Positions 18,713 through 29,067 are shown, counted from the first letter of the stretch. The stretch is 64,000 bases of DNA from Leclercia sp. S52 (GCF_039727615.1 NZ_CP152474.1:1178001-1242000), one strand, 5' to 3'. Made by a program: numbers and translations. The notes: a model not told the origin generated them from the letters alone.

Positions 18713-18961
18713 CTAGGCGGAGCGAGAAAACCAGCGGCGCCAGATGAAGCGCAGGACAAAGAACTCAACGGCCCCGAGCAGTAAAAACCACAGGCAGAAG
18801 ATAATGGTGTAGAGCTGGTTGAGATCCATCAGATGGAAGGTGCTCATCAGCTTCTGCGCCACCACCAGCCCCAGCGAAGGTGCAGGCAGCAGCAGAACGG
18901 AGAGAAATGCCATCAGCAGGATGCCGCCTGCCGTTAACAGCGATTCCAGTGGGTGCTTCAT
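18713..18961 (-). CDS. ybdJ: Small inner-membrane protein YbdJ (DUF1158)
   Basis: The 82-residue protein has two membrane segments (LLTAGGILLMAFLSVLLL and a second around IIFCLWFLLLGAVEFFVL) and a basic tail. Its length and two-helix layout match E. coli YbdJ, which lies in the same place between ybdF and ybdK. Its function is unknown. Confidence 0.88.
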   Translation of the reverse strand: MKHPLESLLTAGGILLMAFLSVLLLPAPSLGLVVAQKLMSTFHLMDLNQLYTIIFCLWFLLLGAVEFFVLRFIWRRWFSRSA

Positions 18962-19449
18962 AATTATGTTAATCGTCAGTTAAAAATAACATTGTCACGG
19001 ATAGGGCTTCGTAAAGCAATATCAACCGTCAAGCGCGCGGGCGATAAATAATCGCCCGCTATTTCGCAGGTATTTCTCCGGCAGGCGTCCACTAATTCAA
19101 TTAATCTGCGTTAATGTAAATTATTGTCACCCTCCGGCAAATAATCTTACAAAGGTATAAGTGCTATATCCAATTAACGTCGCAATAACAATGGCAGCGA
19201 TAATATATAACGCCAGTCGACGCCCGCGATAAATTCCAAACATGCTGACCCCTCGTTTAGTTTAGGTTTAGAAATAATTTGTAAAAATCGTCGTATTGAA
19301 ATGAAACGTTAGCTGTTTAATGCCGTCGACAGAAATAATAGTGCGTTAAATTAATTGCCGTGACAACCCATTAAATTAACGCCCGACGATTTATAAAAGC
19401 AGAAATGGAATTCAGGCTTTTGCTCACCGCAATTTGAAGGAGCTGAAAT
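18962..19449. other. Intergenic stretch between ybdJ and the P-type ATPase gene
   Basis: This 488-base A/T-rich stretch holds the leaders of the two flanking divergent genes and the 38-aa ORF at 19127-19243 on the minus strand. Apart from that ORF I see no gene, repeat or clear palindrome. Confidence 0.5.
19127..19243 (-). CDS. Small single-span membrane protein, 38 aa
   Basis: The ORF reads MFGIYRGRRLALYIIAAIVI followed by ATLIGYSTYTFVRLFAGG and stops. A GAGGGG ribosome site lies five bases before the ATG. A short basic start (YRGRR) is followed by one hydrophobic helix and a small positive tail, a layout common to regulatory membrane peptides of enterobacteria. It lies divergent from a P-type cation ATPase, so a role in that pump's regulation is possible but unproven. 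I do not recognise a named family. Confidence 0.6.
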   Translation of the reverse strand: MFGIYRGRRLALYIIAAIVIATLIGYSTYTFVRLFAGG

Positions 19450-22170
19450 ATGACTAAAATGCACCATACCCAGACACCACCGCCGGGCAAGGGGCACGCC
19501 CCAACCCAGGCTTATCAGCAGACCGTTGGGGAGACTCTCGCGGCGCAGCACAGCACCACGTCTGGCCTGAGCCGTGCCGAAGCTCAGGCGCGCCTGCAGC
19601 AGCATGGCCCCAATGCCCTGCCGGAAAAAAAAGCCAGACCGGCGTGGCTGCGTTTTCTGGCCCACTTTAACGATGTCTTAATTTACGTCCTGCTGGCCGC
19701 CGCGGTATTAACGGCAATTATGGGCCACTGGGTCGATACCCTGGTGATTCTGGGTGTGGCGGTGATTAATGCCCTAATTGGTCATATTCAGGAGAGCAAC
19801 GCCGAGAAATCACTGAGCAGTATCCGAAATATGCTCGCCAGCGATGCGCGCGTTATTCGTGAGGGTGTGCACGAAACCATACCGACCACTGAAATAGTCC
19901 CGGGCGATATTATTGTCCTGCGCGCCGGGGATCGTATTCCGGCGGATATGCGGGTGATCGAGGCGCATTATTTACGCGTGGAAGAGGCGATCCTGACCGG
20001 TGAATCCACGGTGGTCGATAAACATATTCAGCCCTTAACAGGGGAGTTAACCCTGGGCGATCGGACCAACCTGCTGTTTTCCGGTACCACCGTCAGCGCG
20101 GGCGGCGGCATGGGCGTGGTGATTGCCACCGGCCAGGAGACCGAGCTGGGCCATATCAACCAGATGATGGCCGGAATTGAAAAGCACCGCACTCCGCTGC
20201 TGGTGCAGATGGACAAGCTCGGCAAAGCCATCTTCGGATTGATCATGGCGATGATGGCCGCGCTCTTTGTCTTCAGCCTCCTGCTGCGCGACATGCCGAT
20301 CGGCGAGCTGCTGCTGTCGTTAATCAGCCTGGCGGTGGCCGCGGTGCCGGAAGGTCTGCCTGCCATCATCTCGATTATCCTGTCGCTGGGCGTGCAGGCG
20401 ATGGCGCGTAAGCGGGCGATTATCCGCAAGCTGCCTACCGTAGAAACGCTCGGGGCGATGACCGTGGTTTGCTCGGATAAAACCGGCACCCTGACCATGA
20501 ACGAGATGACCGTCAAAGCGATCATCACCGCCGACAGCTGCTATCGCGTCGGAGGCGACAGCTATGCTCCGGAAGGCAGCATCTGCCTTGAGGGCAGCGA
20601 CGAGCCGGTGCAGATCCAGCCGGGCACCGTGCTGGAGCAGTATCTGCGCACCATCGACCTGTGTAACGACAGCCAGATGATTCAGGACGAGCGCGGCCTG
20701 TGGGGTATTACCGGTGGGCCGACCGAAGGCGCGCTGAAGGTGCTGGCGGCGAAAGCCCACCTAGCGCCGGTCATGACCACGCTTATCAACAAGATCCCGT
20801 TCGACTCGCAGTACAAATACATGAGCACCCACTACCAGATTGGTAGCGAGGAGCAGATCCTGATCACCGGCGCGCCGGACGTGATTTTCGCCCTCTGCGC
20901 GCAGCAGCAGACCCGTAACGGCGCAGAAGCTTTTAACCGCGCGTACTGGGAAGCTGAGATGGAGCGCTATGCCCGTCAGGGGCTACGCATGGTGGCCGCG
21001 GCGTTCAAGCCGGCGAACGGCGAGCAGGAGCTGACCCACGACGATCTCAGCCACGGCCTGATCTTCCTCGGCATTGCCGGAATGATGGATCCGCCGCGCC
21101 CGGAGGCCATCGACGCCATTCACGCCTGCCAGCAGGCGGGGATCCGCGTGAAGATGATCACCGGGGATCACCCGCAGACCGCGATGAGCATCGGGCAGAT
21201 GTTGGGGATCGCCAACAGCGCCCAGGCGGTAACGGGTTATCAGCTGGAGCATATGGATGATACGGAGCTGGCGAAAGCAGCGGTGGAGTACGACATCTTC
21301 GCCCGCACCAGTCCGGAGCATAAGCTGCGCCTGGTGAAAGCCTTGCAGGAGCAGGGCGAGATCGTCGGCATGACCGGCGACGGCGTGAACGATGCCCCGG
21401 CCCTGCGCCAGGCGGACGTCGGGATCGCCATGGGCATCAAGGGCACGGAAGTGACCAAAGAGGCCGCCGACATGGTGTTGACGGACGATAACTTCGCCAC
21501 CATCGCCAGCGCGGTGAAAGAGGGGCGTCGCGTCTACGACAACCTGAAGAAGACCATTCTGTTCATCATGCCGACCAACCTGGCGCAGGGTCTGCTGATT
21601 GTGATTGCCCTGCTGGCGGGGAATATCATTCCTCTGACGCCGGTGCTGATTTTGTGGATGAACATGGCCACCTCCGCCACGCTCTCCTTCGGCCTGGCCT
21701 TTGAAGCCGCCGAGCGCAGGATCATGCAGCGTCCGCCGCGTCAGACCGGCAAACACGTGATGGATGGCTACGCCGTCTGGCGCGTGGCCTTCGTCGGGAC
21801 CCTGATTGCCGTCGCCGCCTTCACGCTGGAAGCCTGGCTGGCTCCGCGCGGCCACAGCGCCGAGTTCATCCGCACCGTGCTGCTGCAGATGCTGGTCTGT
21901 GCCCAGTGGGTCTACATGATTAACTGCCGCAACACCGAAGGCTTCTCCCTGAACCGCGGCCTGCTGGCGAACAAAGGGATCTGGCTGGTGACGGGCGTGC
22001 TGCTTCTGCTGCAGCTGGCGATTATCTACCTGCCGTTTATGCAGATGCTGTTCGGCACCGAAGCCCTGCCGCTGCGCTACTGGGGTGTCACCCTGGCCAT
22101 AGCGAGCGCGATGTTCTTCATCGTCGAGATCGAGAAGCGACTGACCCGCAGGTTCCATAAGGCTGCATAA
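19450..22170 (+). CDS. P2-like cation-transporting P-type ATPase
   Basis: The 906-residue inner-membrane pump has the full P-type layout: N-terminal cation ATPase domain, TGES near residue 183, PEGL in membrane helix 4 (about residue 300), the phosphorylated Asp in DKTGTLT near 343, a nucleotide-binding domain, GDGVNDAP near 642 and a C-terminal helix bundle. The overall form resembles bacterial Ca2+-type (PacL) pumps. In helix 6, where Ca2+ pumps have NxxTD, this protein has NMATSATLS, so the usual Asp is missing and the ion may differ. AAGGAG precedes the ATG. It is followed by an inverted repeat element and an RND pump. Confidence 0.88.
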   Translation: MTKMHHTQTPPPGKGHAPTQAYQQTVGETLAAQHSTTSGLSRAEAQARLQQHGPNALPEKKARPAWLRFLAHFNDVLIYVLLAAAVLTAIMGHWVDTLVILGVAVINALIGHIQESNAEKSLSSIRNMLASDARVIREGVHETIPTTEIVPGDIIVLRAGDRIPADMRVIEAHYLRVEEAILTGESTVVDKHIQPLTGELTLGDRTNLLFSGTTVSAGGGMGVVIATGQETELGHINQMMAGIEKHRTPLLVQMDKLGKAIFGLIMAMMAALFVFSLLLRDMPIGELLLSLISLAVAAVPEGLPAIISIILSLGVQAMARKRAIIRKLPTVETLGAMTVVCSDKTGTLTMNEMTVKAIITADSCYRVGGDSYAPEGSICLEGSDEPVQIQPGTVLEQYLRTIDLCNDSQMIQDERGLWGITGGPTEGALKVLAAKAHLAPVMTTLINKIPFDSQYKYMSTHYQIGSEEQILITGAPDVIFALCAQQQTRNGAEAFNRAYWEAEMERYARQGLRMVAAAFKPANGEQELTHDDLSHGLIFLGIAGMMDPPRPEAIDAIHACQQAGIRVKMITGDHPQTAMSIGQMLGIANSAQAVTGYQLEHMDDTELAKAAVEYDIFARTSPEHKLRLVKALQEQGEIVGMTGDGVNDAPALRQADVGIAMGIKGTEVTKEAADMVLTDDNFATIASAVKEGRRVYDNLKKTILFIMPTNLAQGLLIVIALLAGNIIPLTPVLILWMNMATSATLSFGLAFEAAERRIMQRPPRQTGKHVMDGYAVWRVAFVGTLIAVAAFTLEAWLAPRGHSAEFIRTVLLQMLVCAQWVYMINCRNTEGFSLNRGLLANKGIWLVTGVLLLLQLAIIYLPFMQMLFGTEALPLRYWGVTLAIASAMFFIVEIEKRLTRRFHKAA

Positions 22171-22176
22171 CCTTTT

Positions 22177-22255
22177 GCCCTCACCCTAACCCTCTCCCAC
22201 AGGGAGAGGGGACTCTGACCTCCCTCTCCCTGTGGGAGAGGGCCGGGGTGAGGGG
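22177..22255. repeat. Pair of inverted copies of a dispersed palindromic repeat
   Basis: Two copies in opposite orientation, 22177-22210 (CCCTCACCCTAACCCTCTCC...) and 22222-22255 (...GGGCCGGGGTGAGGGG), form a long inverted repeat. The same unit recurs near 43.8, 48.9, 56.8 and 61.0 kb. It could act as a transcription attenuator between the ATPase and the RND genes. Confidence 0.8.
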
Positions 22256-22275
22256 AACACATCTGAGATACTCCC

Positions 22276-23340
22276 ATGAAATTCCCACTCCTGTTCGCCT
22301 TTCTCGCCTGTACCCTGCAACCCGCCTTTGCCGCCGCCGTTCCCGTGCGTGTCGCCACCGTGGAGCAGATCGCTCACGCCGCAGAGCGCCAGATCCCGGG
22401 CCGCATCGAAGCCATTCACACCGTTGAACTGCGGGCCCGCACGGAGGGCGTGATCGTCCAGGTCCACTTCCGCGACGGGCAGTATGTGAAAAAAGGCGAC
22501 CTGCTGTTTGCGCTGGACGACGCCGAGCCGCGTGCCGCTCTGCGCCTGGCCCAGGCCGAAGTCAAAAGCGCTGAAGCCACCCTGCGTCAGGCGCAGCAGC
22601 AGCTTACCCGTTTTGAACGCCTGGGCAGTAACAACGCCATCAGCCGTCACGACGTGGACAACGCCCGCATGCAGCGCGATGTCGCCCGCGCGGCGCTGGA
22701 GCAGGCCAGAGCCCGGCTCGACACCCGCAACGTCACCCTGGCCTACACCCGCATTACCTCACCAATTGATGGCCGCGTGGGGCACAGCAACTTCCACGTG
22801 GGCAGCCTGGTGAACCCGGCAAGCGGCGTGCTGGTGGAGGTGGTGCAGCTCGACCCGATCCGCATCGCCTTCGCGCTGGAGGAGGGAACCTTTGCCACCA
22901 AAGCGGGGCAGCACCCGGACATCAGCGCCATGAAGCAGGCGTGGCAGGCGCTGATAGACAGCAACGGCCAGCGCGTCAGCGGGGAACTGACCTCCGTGGA
23001 CAACCGCATCGATCCGCGCACCGCCAGCGTGATGCTGCGTGCCGAGTTCGCCAACCCGCGCCATCAGCTGCTGCCCGGCGGCAATGTGAATGTTTTTCTG
23101 CGCCCTGCCAGCGAGCAGCCTGTGCTGACCCTGCCCGCGGCGGCGGTGCAGCAAAACGGCGATGGATTCTTTGCCTGGGTGGTTAACGCCGACGGCAAAG
23201 CAGAAATGCGTCCGCTGAAAGTGGCCGGGCAGATCGGCCAGCAGTTCCGGATCGCCTCTGGCATCGCGTCCGGTGAGCGAGCGATTACTGACGGCGCGCA
23301 GCGCGTGCAGCCTGGCGCTGCCGTCCAGATACTGAATTAA
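22276..23340 (+). CDS. RND efflux periplasmic adaptor (membrane fusion protein)
   Basis: The 354-residue AcrA/MexA-type adaptor has a signal peptide (MKFPLLFAFLACTLQPAFA), a lipoyl half (RTEGVIVQVHFRDGQYVKKGDLLF), a coiled-coil hairpin (about residues 80-145, ending NVTLAYTRITSPIDGRVG), a second lipoyl half, and beta-barrel and membrane-proximal domains. A Cys at residue 12 is in a weak lipobox (FLAC), so lipid anchoring is uncertain. It connects the inner-membrane pump (next gene, nine bases on) to an outer-membrane channel. No channel gene is present here, so TolC is the likely partner. Confidence 0.9.
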   Translation: MKFPLLFAFLACTLQPAFAAAVPVRVATVEQIAHAAERQIPGRIEAIHTVELRARTEGVIVQVHFRDGQYVKKGDLLFALDDAEPRAALRLAQAEVKSAEATLRQAQQQLTRFERLGSNNAISRHDVDNARMQRDVARAALEQARARLDTRNVTLAYTRITSPIDGRVGHSNFHVGSLVNPASGVLVEVVQLDPIRIAFALEEGTFATKAGQHPDISAMKQAWQALIDSNGQRVSGELTSVDNRIDPRTASVMLRAEFANPRHQLLPGGNVNVFLRPASEQPVLTLPAAAVQQNGDGFFAWVVNADGKAEMRPLKVAGQIGQQFRIASGIASGERAITDGAQRVQPGAAVQILN

Positions 23341-23349
23341 GGAGCCATC

Positions 23350-26300
23350 ATGCTGACGTTTTTCATCAAACGCCCGCGCTTTGCGATGGTGATTGCGCTG
23401 GTCATCTCCCTGCTGGGGGCCATCGCGCTGAGGATCATTCCGGTGGAGCAGTATCCGCAGATCACGCCGCCGGTAGTGAATGTATCGGCCAGCTGGCCGG
23501 GTGCCAGCTCCGCCGACGTGGCGGAGGCCATCGCCACGCCGCTGGAGACCCAGCTTAACGGCGTGGATCATATGCTCTATATGGAGTCCACCAGTTCGGA
23601 TGAGGGCGCATACAGCCTGAACATCACCTTCGCGGCGGGCACCGACCCGGATCTGGCCGCCATCGACGTGCAAAACCGCGTGGCCCAGGCCGTGGCGCAA
23701 CTGCCCGCCGAGGCGCAGCAAAACGGCGTCCAGGTACGCAAGCGCGCCACCAACCTGATGATGGGGGTAAGTCTTTACTCACCGAACAAGAGCCACACGC
23801 CGCTGTTTGTCAGCAACTACGCCAGCACTCAGGTGCGTGAGGCGCTCTCCCGCCTGCCGGGCGTCGGGCTGGTGCAGATGTTTGGCGCGCGCGACTACAG
23901 CATGCGTATCTGGCTGCGTCCGGACCGCATGAACGCCCTGAACGTCACCACCGACGACGTGGCCCAGGCCCTGCGCGAGCAGAACGTGCAGGGGGCCGCA
24001 GGCCAGGTCGGCACGCCGCCGGTGTTTAACGGCCAGCAGCAGACTCTGACTATTAACGGGCTGGGGCGCTTAAACCAGGCCGAAGATTTTGCCGGGATCA
24101 TTATCCGCGCGGGCGAGATGGGCCAGCTGGTGCGCCTGAAGGATGTCGCCACTATCGAACTCGGTTCGCGCAGCTACAGCTCAGGCGCACAGCTGAACGG
24201 GCATGACTCGGCCTATCTCGGCATCTACCCGACCCCGTCCGCCAACGCCCTGCGCGTGGCCGATGCGGTGCGGGCGGAGCTGGAACGTCTCTCTGCGCGC
24301 TTCCCGGAGGATCTGACCTGGGAGGTGAAATTCGACACCACCCGCTTTGTCGCGGCCACCATCAAGGAGATTGGCGTCTCGCTGACGCTGACCCTGCTGG
24401 CGGTGGTAGTGGTCGTCTCCCTGTTCCTGCAGAGCTGGCGCGCAACGCTGATTGTGGCGCTGGCCATTCCGGTGTCGCTGGTCGGTACCTTTGCGGTGCT
24501 TTATGCGCTGGGCTATTCCGCCAACACGTTAAGCCTGTTTGCCATTATTCTGGCGCTGACCATGGTGGTGGATGATGCCATCGTGGTGGTGGAGAGTGTG
24601 GAAACCCTGATGGCGGAAGGGCAGAGCCGCACGGCGGCTACCGCGCAGGCCCTGCGTCAGATTGCCGGGCCGGTGATTGCCACCACCCTGGTGCTGCTGG
24701 CGGTGTTTGTGCCGGTGGCGCTGCTGCCGGGGATCGTCGGCGAGCTGTACCGTCAGTTTGCGGTCACGCTCTCTACCGCCGTGACGCTCTCAAGCCTTGT
24801 GGCGCTAACCCTGACGCCCGCGCTTTGCGCGCTGCTGCTGCGACCACGCCCTGAACGTCCGGCGGCAGTTTACCGTGGCTTCAACCGCGGGCTGGATGCG
24901 ACGCGCAACCTCTACACCCGCATCGTCAACCTGTTCAACCTGCGTCCGTGGCTGGCGCTGCTGGCAACCGCAGGCGCGGCTGCCGTGGTGATGTTCAGCT
25001 TTATGTCGATGCCAAAAGGCTTCCTGCCTCAGGAAGATCAGGGCTACTTCTTCGCCAGCGTCCAGCTACCGGAGTCGGCCTCGCTGGAGCGTACCGAAGC
25101 GGTGATGACCACCGCACGCGAACTGATTGCTAAAAATCCGGCGGTCGAGGACGTGATTCAGGTTTCCGGGTTTAACATTCTCAACGGCACCAGCGCCTCC
25201 AACGGCGGCTTTATCTCCGTGATGCTGAAGGACTGGAGCGAGCGTCCGCCGTTAGACGAGGTGATGGGCACTCTGCAACGTCAGCTGCTGGCCCTGCCGG
25301 AAGCGACCATCATGAGCTTCGCGCCGCCGACGCTGCCGGGGCTGGGCAACGCCTCCGGCTTCGACCTGCGTATTCAGGCCCAGGCGGGGCAAAGTCCGGC
25401 AGAGCTGGAGCGCGTGACGCGTGAGGTGCTGGCGAAGGCCAACCAGCATCCGCAGCTGAGCCGCGTGTTCACTACCTGGAGCAGCAACGTGCCCCAGCTG
25501 ACGCTGACCGTTGACCGCGAGCGCGCCGCGCGCCTCGACGTACCGGTTTCGCGCATCTTCAGCAGTCTGCAAACCGCCTTTGGCGGTACCCGCGCCGGGG
25601 ATTTCAGCGTCAACAACCGCGTCTACCACGTGGTGATGCAAAATGAGATGCAGTGGCGCGAGCGCGCGGAGCAAATCAGCGAGCTGTTCGTGCGCAGCAA
25701 TAGCGGCGAGCGGGTGCGCCTGAGCAACCTCGTCACCATCACCCCGACGGTCGGCGCCCCGTTCCTGCAGCAGTACAACCAGTTCCCGTCAGTGTCGGTC
25801 AGCGGCTCGGCGGCGGAAGGAGTGAGCAGCAGCACGGCGATGGCGGTGATGGGCGAGATCCTGGCGCAGAACCTGCCAGCCGGGTACGACTACGCCTGGA
25901 GCGGCATGTCGTATCAGGAGCAGCAGACCGGCAATCAGGCGATCTGGATTGTGCTGGCGGCGGTGGTGATGGCGTGGCTGTTCCTCGTCGCCCAGTATGA
26001 GAGCTGGACGCTGCCGGCGAGCGTGATGCTCTCGGTGCTGTTCGCCATCGGCGGGGCGCTGGTCTGGCTCTGGATGGCGGGATACGCCAACGACGTGTAT
26101 GTGCAGATTGGTCTGGTGTTGTTAATCGCCCTTGCCGCCAAGAACGCGATTCTGATCGTCGAGTTCGCCCGCGCGAGGCGCATGGAGGGGATGGCAATTG
26201 TAGATGCCGCACGCGAAGGGGCATCCCGCCGCTTCCGGGCGGTGATGATGACCGCCGTGTCGTTCATTATTGGGGTACTACCGATGATGCTGGCGAGCGG

Positions 26301-26445
26301 GGCGGGGGCCCAGAGCCGCCGCATCATCGGCACCACGGTGTTCAGCGGCATGCTGGTGGCCACCGTGGTGGGGATTGTCTTTATCCCGGCGCTGTTCGTG
26401 CTGTTCCAGCGCCTGCGCGAGTGGGGGCACCGGCTTACGGACTAG
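23350..26445 (+). CDS. RND multidrug efflux permease (HAE1 family, AcrB-like)
   Basis: The 1031-residue proton-driven trimeric exporter has the standard length. It starts [20 protein letters not shown] and carries the proton-relay pair Asp408-Asp409 in TM4 ([12 protein letters not shown]) and a Lys in TM10 near residue 931 ([11 protein letters not shown]), matching AcrB D407/D408/K940. Large periplasmic porter loops lie between TM1-2 and TM7-8. It forms an operon with the adaptor. The 3' end overlaps convergent ybdK by 11 bases. The substrate range is unknown. RamA is encoded 5 kb away, but I see no clear marbox. Confidence 0.92.
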   Translation: MLTFFIKRPRFAMVIALVISLLGAIALRIIPVEQYPQITPPVVNVSASWPGASSADVAEAIATPLETQLNGVDHMLYMESTSSDEGAYSLNITFAAGTDPDLAAIDVQNRVAQAVAQLPAEAQQNGVQVRKRATNLMMGVSLYSPNKSHTPLFVSNYASTQVREALSRLPGVGLVQMFGARDYSMRIWLRPDRMNALNVTTDDVAQALREQNVQGAAGQVGTPPVFNGQQQTLTINGLGRLNQAEDFAGIIIRAGEMGQLVRLKDVATIELGSRSYSSGAQLNGHDSAYLGIYPTPSANALRVADAVRAELERLSARFPEDLTWEVKFDTTRFVAATIKEIGVSLTLTLLAVVVVVSLFLQSWRATLIVALAIPVSLVGTFAVLYALGYSANTLSLFAIILALTMVVDDAIVVVESVETLMAEGQSRTAATAQALRQIAGPVIATTLVLLAVFVPVALLPGIVGELYRQFAVTLSTAVTLSSLVALTLTPALCALLLRPRPERPAAVYRGFNRGLDATRNLYTRIVNLFNLRPWLALLATAGAAAVVMFSFMSMPKGFLPQEDQGYFFASVQLPESASLERTEAVMTTARELIAKNPAVEDVIQVSGFNILNGTSASNGGFISVMLKDWSERPPLDEVMGTLQRQLLALPEATIMSFAPPTLPGLGNASGFDLRIQAQAGQSPAELERVTREVLAKANQHPQLSRVFTTWSSNVPQLTLTVDRERAARLDVPVSRIFSSLQTAFGGTRAGDFSVNNRVYHVVMQNEMQWRERAEQISELFVRSNSGERVRLSNLVTITPTVGAPFLQQYNQFPSVSVSGSAAEGVSSSTAMAVMGEILAQNLPAGYDYAWSGMSYQEQQTGNQAIWIVLAAVVMAWLFLVAQYESWTLPASVMLSVLFAIGGALVWLWMAGYANDVYVQIGLVLLIALAAKNAILIVEFARARRMEGMAIVDAAREGASRRFRAVMMTAVSFIIGVLPMMLASGAGAQSRRIIGTTVFSGMLVATVVGIVFIPALFVLFQRLREWGHRLTD

Positions 26446-27556
26446 TCGCCCACAGTTCGGCATGTTTTTGCACTAAGGAGATGAGCGAGCCACCGTCTGC
26501 GATAAAGTCCCGCATGCGCTGCGCCTCGCTCTTGCCCTGTTTCAGCATCAGGGCAATTTCCTGAATCGCGCTCGACGCACCCAGTTTTTCCGCTGACGGC
26601 GCAACGCGCTCCAGCAGCCAGGCGAGATCTTCCGCGATGGTTTTCTGCTCCCCGGTATGCACGTCCGTCAGGATCCCGTCTAACCCGTAGCGACAGGCCT
26701 GAAAACGGTTAAAGCGGTACAGCAGAAAATCCTGCTCCTGATGCTTATAAGGCCGCGTGGTCAGCAGCCAGTGCGAGGTGGCCTGGATCAGCCCGGCGAT
26801 ATTAATGGCATGGGCGAGGGTGAGCGGCGTATCCATCACCCGCACCTCGACGGTGCCAAAATGCGGGCTGGGGCGAATATCCCAGTGCAGATCTTTAATG
26901 CTGTCGATCATGCTGGTGTGGCTCAGGCGACGGAACAATCCTTCGAACTCCTGCCAGCTGTTGACCCAGGGCATCAGGCCGTTATCCGGGAAGCCGGAGA
27001 AGATATTGAGCCGCGATGAAGCAAACTTCGTGTCGGTGCCCTGCATGTAGGGCGAGGTTGCCGCCAGGGCAATAAAGTGCGGCACGAAGCGCGACAGACC
27101 GTGCAGCAGGTAAATGGCGTCATCGCCGGTGCGACATCCCACGTGGACGTGCTGGCCGAACACCGTGGCCTGCAAAATCAGATAGCCAAAGCGCTCCAGC
27201 GTGGCGTTATACCGCTCGTCCTCGCACACCTCCTGACGCTGCCACTTCTGAAACGGATGCGTGCCGCCGCCGCTGATCTGGATATGGTGCTCCGCCGCGG
27301 CACGCAGGATGCTCTGCTGCATGGCGGAGAACTGCGCCGCCGCCTGATCGATGTTGTGGCATACGCCGGTGGCGATCTCGAGCATGCTTTCGGTGATGTC
27401 GTGCTTCACTTCACCGGCTTTGATGTCGTTTTTCACCGCGGCGATCAGGGCGGAGGAGTCCTGACTCAGATCGTAGCCCGGCGGGTTAACCACCTGCAGC
27501 TCCAGTTCGATGCCGAGGGTATAGGGTTCAGAGGAATGAAAGTCGGGTAAAGGCAT
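26435..27556 (-). CDS. ybdK: Carboxylate-amine ligase YbdK (glutamate-cysteine ligase type 2 family)
   Basis: ATP-grasp-like GCS2-family enzyme; E. coli YbdK shows weak gamma-glutamylcysteine ligase activity in vitro. The start at 27556 ([21 protein letters not shown]) is chosen because E. coli YbdK starts there; an in-frame upstream start at 27595 would add 13 residues. Typical motifs are [35 protein letters not shown] and [15 protein letters not shown]. With 373 residues it is essentially the E. coli length (372). It is a backbone gene of this region. Confidence 0.95.
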   Translation of the reverse strand: MPLPDFHSSEPYTLGIELELQVVNPPGYDLSQDSSALIAAVKNDIKAGEVKHDITESMLEIATGVCHNIDQAAAQFSAMQQSILRAAAEHHIQISGGGTHPFQKWQRQEVCEDERYNATLERFGYLILQATVFGQHVHVGCRTGDDAIYLLHGLSRFVPHFIALAATSPYMQGTDTKFASSRLNIFSGFPDNGLMPWVNSWQEFEGLFRRLSHTSMIDSIKDLHWDIRPSPHFGTVEVRVMDTPLTLAHAINIAGLIQATSHWLLTTRPYKHQEQDFLLYRFNRFQACRYGLDGILTDVHTGEQKTIAEDLAWLLERVAPSAEKLGASSAIQEIALMLKQGKSEAQRMRDFIADGGSLISLVQKHAELWATSP

Positions 27557-27636
27557 AGCGCACTCCGTTGTCTGTGATGAGTTGAGTATAGACAACGGGT
27601 GAGGTTCTCCCTCCTATGGGAAAGGCCCAGTCTGCC

Positions 27637-27666
27637 TTGACGCTTCAGAGTCCTTATCGTTATTAA
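27637..27666 (+). promoter_or_regulatory. Candidate promoter of the GNAT gene
   Basis: TTGACG (27637-27642) and TATTAA (27661-27666) are 18 bases apart, 34 bases before the GNAT start codon. This is the only good match to sigma-70 boxes in the gap. Confidence 0.4.
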
Positions 27667-27700
27667 TAGTACCCTGATTATTAACACTAAGGAGTATGCG

Positions 27701-28195
27701 ATGGTCTCATTTCGTCCGCTGACAGAAGATGAGTATCCTGCTTATCTGGATTATTTTATTCATGATTATGCCGGGGAGATCGCCTCAAACTACGGGCTCT
27801 CTCAACATGATTCTCTTGCCAGAGCAAAGCAGGAAATCGCCGAAATGCTTCCTGAGGGCGTTAATACGCATGGACACGTTTTACTCTCTCTTGTTGCGCC
27901 GATAGATCAAACCAACAGGCATGTCGGCTATCTCTGGTACAAACCCGATACGATGATGCGTTCAGTGTTTATCTATGATTTCCATATTTTCACATCCTGT
28001 CAGGGGCGGGGGCTGGGTAAACAGACTCTCCGCGATTTGGAAGCGAATCTGCGCGAGAAGGGTTTTAAAGAGATCAGACTGCGTGTGGCAGGGGATAATG
28101 CCCGTGCCCGGCATCTCTACGAGACCAGCGGTTTTGGGGTTACGGGGGTCAACATGAGCAAGTCTATTGTGGAGCTCGCGGAAAAAAGGCCCTGA
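27701..28195 (+). CDS. GNAT-family N-acetyltransferase
   Basis: The 164-residue protein carries the acetyl-CoA-binding motif A as CQGRGLGKQTLRDLE (the Q/R-x-x-G-x-G/A pattern) near residue 105, followed by the motif B region LRVAGDNARARHLYETSGF typical of the fold. The acceptor, whether small molecule or protein, is not evident. AAGGAG lies eight bases before the ATG. This gene and the next two small genes stand between ybdK and the peptide transporter, where E. coli has none of them. Confidence 0.82.
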   Translation: MVSFRPLTEDEYPAYLDYFIHDYAGEIASNYGLSQHDSLARAKQEIAEMLPEGVNTHGHVLLSLVAPIDQTNRHVGYLWYKPDTMMRSVFIYDFHIFTSCQGRGLGKQTLRDLEANLREKGFKEIRLRVAGDNARARHLYETSGFGVTGVNMSKSIVELAEKRP

Positions 28196-28239
28196 CGATG
28201 CTATTATCCAGGCAGCAACTGACACCCTGAGGATAACGA

Positions 28240-28485
28240 ATGAGCAACGACGTACCGATTAAATATTATGACATCGTGGATGAGTACACGACGGAAGCCG
28301 CCACGCCGGTGAGCGAAGCAGAACGCGACGCCCTGGCGCTCTATTTCCAGCTGCTAATCACCCGTTTAATGAATAACGAAGAGATCAGCGAAGAGGCGCA
28401 GACCGAGATGGCGGTGGAGGCGGGCATCAACGCGCAGCGCATCGATGATATCGCCAATTTCCTCAATCAGTGGGGTAATGAGTAG
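28240..28485 (+). CDS. ymjA: YmjA-like protein (DUF2543)
   Basis: The 81-residue acidic protein starts [16 protein letters not shown] and ends [11 protein letters not shown]. It closely resembles E. coli YmjA (81 residues, same ending FLNQWGNE), a DUF2543 protein of unknown function. There is no signal peptide or membrane segment. GAGGA precedes the ATG at good spacing. In E. coli ymjA lies elsewhere on the chromosome, so its position here is specific to this lineage. Confidence 0.88.
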   Translation: MSNDVPIKYYDIVDEYTTEAATPVSEAERDALALYFQLLITRLMNNEEISEEAQTEMAVEAGINAQRIDDIANFLNQWGNE

Positions 28486-28582
28486 TTCCTGCGTGAAAGA
28501 CGTAGTCTACGCAGGCGTTGTGCTTTACACTGCGCGCGGCAAAAAATTGAGTTGGTAAACGATTAATCAGGCGGTAAAGGCG

Positions 28583-29059
28583 ATGAACGGAACAATCACA
28601 ACGTGGTTTGCAGATAAGGGTTTTGGATTTATCAAAGATGAAAACGGCGATAACCGCTATTTTCACGTGATTAAAGTCTCCAACCCCGATCTGATTAAGA
28701 AAGATGCCGCAGTGACGTTTGAACCCACCACCAACAACAAGGGTTTGTCAGCGTTCGCGGTGAAAGTTATCCCGGAAAGCAAATACATCTTCATTGATGG
28801 CGAGCGTCATAAGATCACCTCCATCAAGTCTTACCTGGTGTACAGCGAAGAAGAATCTGCTGATACCAAACCGGATAAAGAGGTGCTGTCGGTGAAGAGT
28901 CTGATGGGAAATATCGCGCCGAAATCAACGGCGAAAGCGGGTGAGATGCGCACGCTGAAAAAACTGGCGATCACCACTTTCCAGGGCAAAACGTTCATTT
29001 TCTCCGAAGATGAAATCGATATCGATGCCACGGTGAAACAGCTTAAGAACCTGATGTAA
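28583..29059 (+). CDS. Cold-shock-domain protein with C-terminal extension
   Basis: The 158-residue protein starts with an OB-fold cold-shock domain: GTITTWFADKGFGFIKDENGDNRYFHV carries the RNP1-like KGFGFI and an RNP2-like YFHV. The C-terminal half (about residues 70-158) is not part of classical CspA-type proteins; it is charged and has a late beta-rich segment (FQGKTFIFSEDEIDIDATVKQL). Nucleic-acid binding is likely, but the purpose is unknown. It ends just before a REP pair. Confidence 0.82.
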   Translation: MNGTITTWFADKGFGFIKDENGDNRYFHVIKVSNPDLIKKDAAVTFEPTTNNKGLSAFAVKVIPESKYIFIDGERHKITSIKSYLVYSEEESADTKPDKEVLSVKSLMGNIAPKSTAKAGEMRTLKKLAITTFQGKTFIFSEDEIDIDATVKQLKNLM

Positions 29060-29067
29060 TCTGCAGT

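Noticed and set aside
20983..22158. Minus-strand frame of 391 codons opposite the P-type ATPase
   Set aside because: Translation is Gln/His/Arg-rich without domains; the plus strand carries all P-type motifs.
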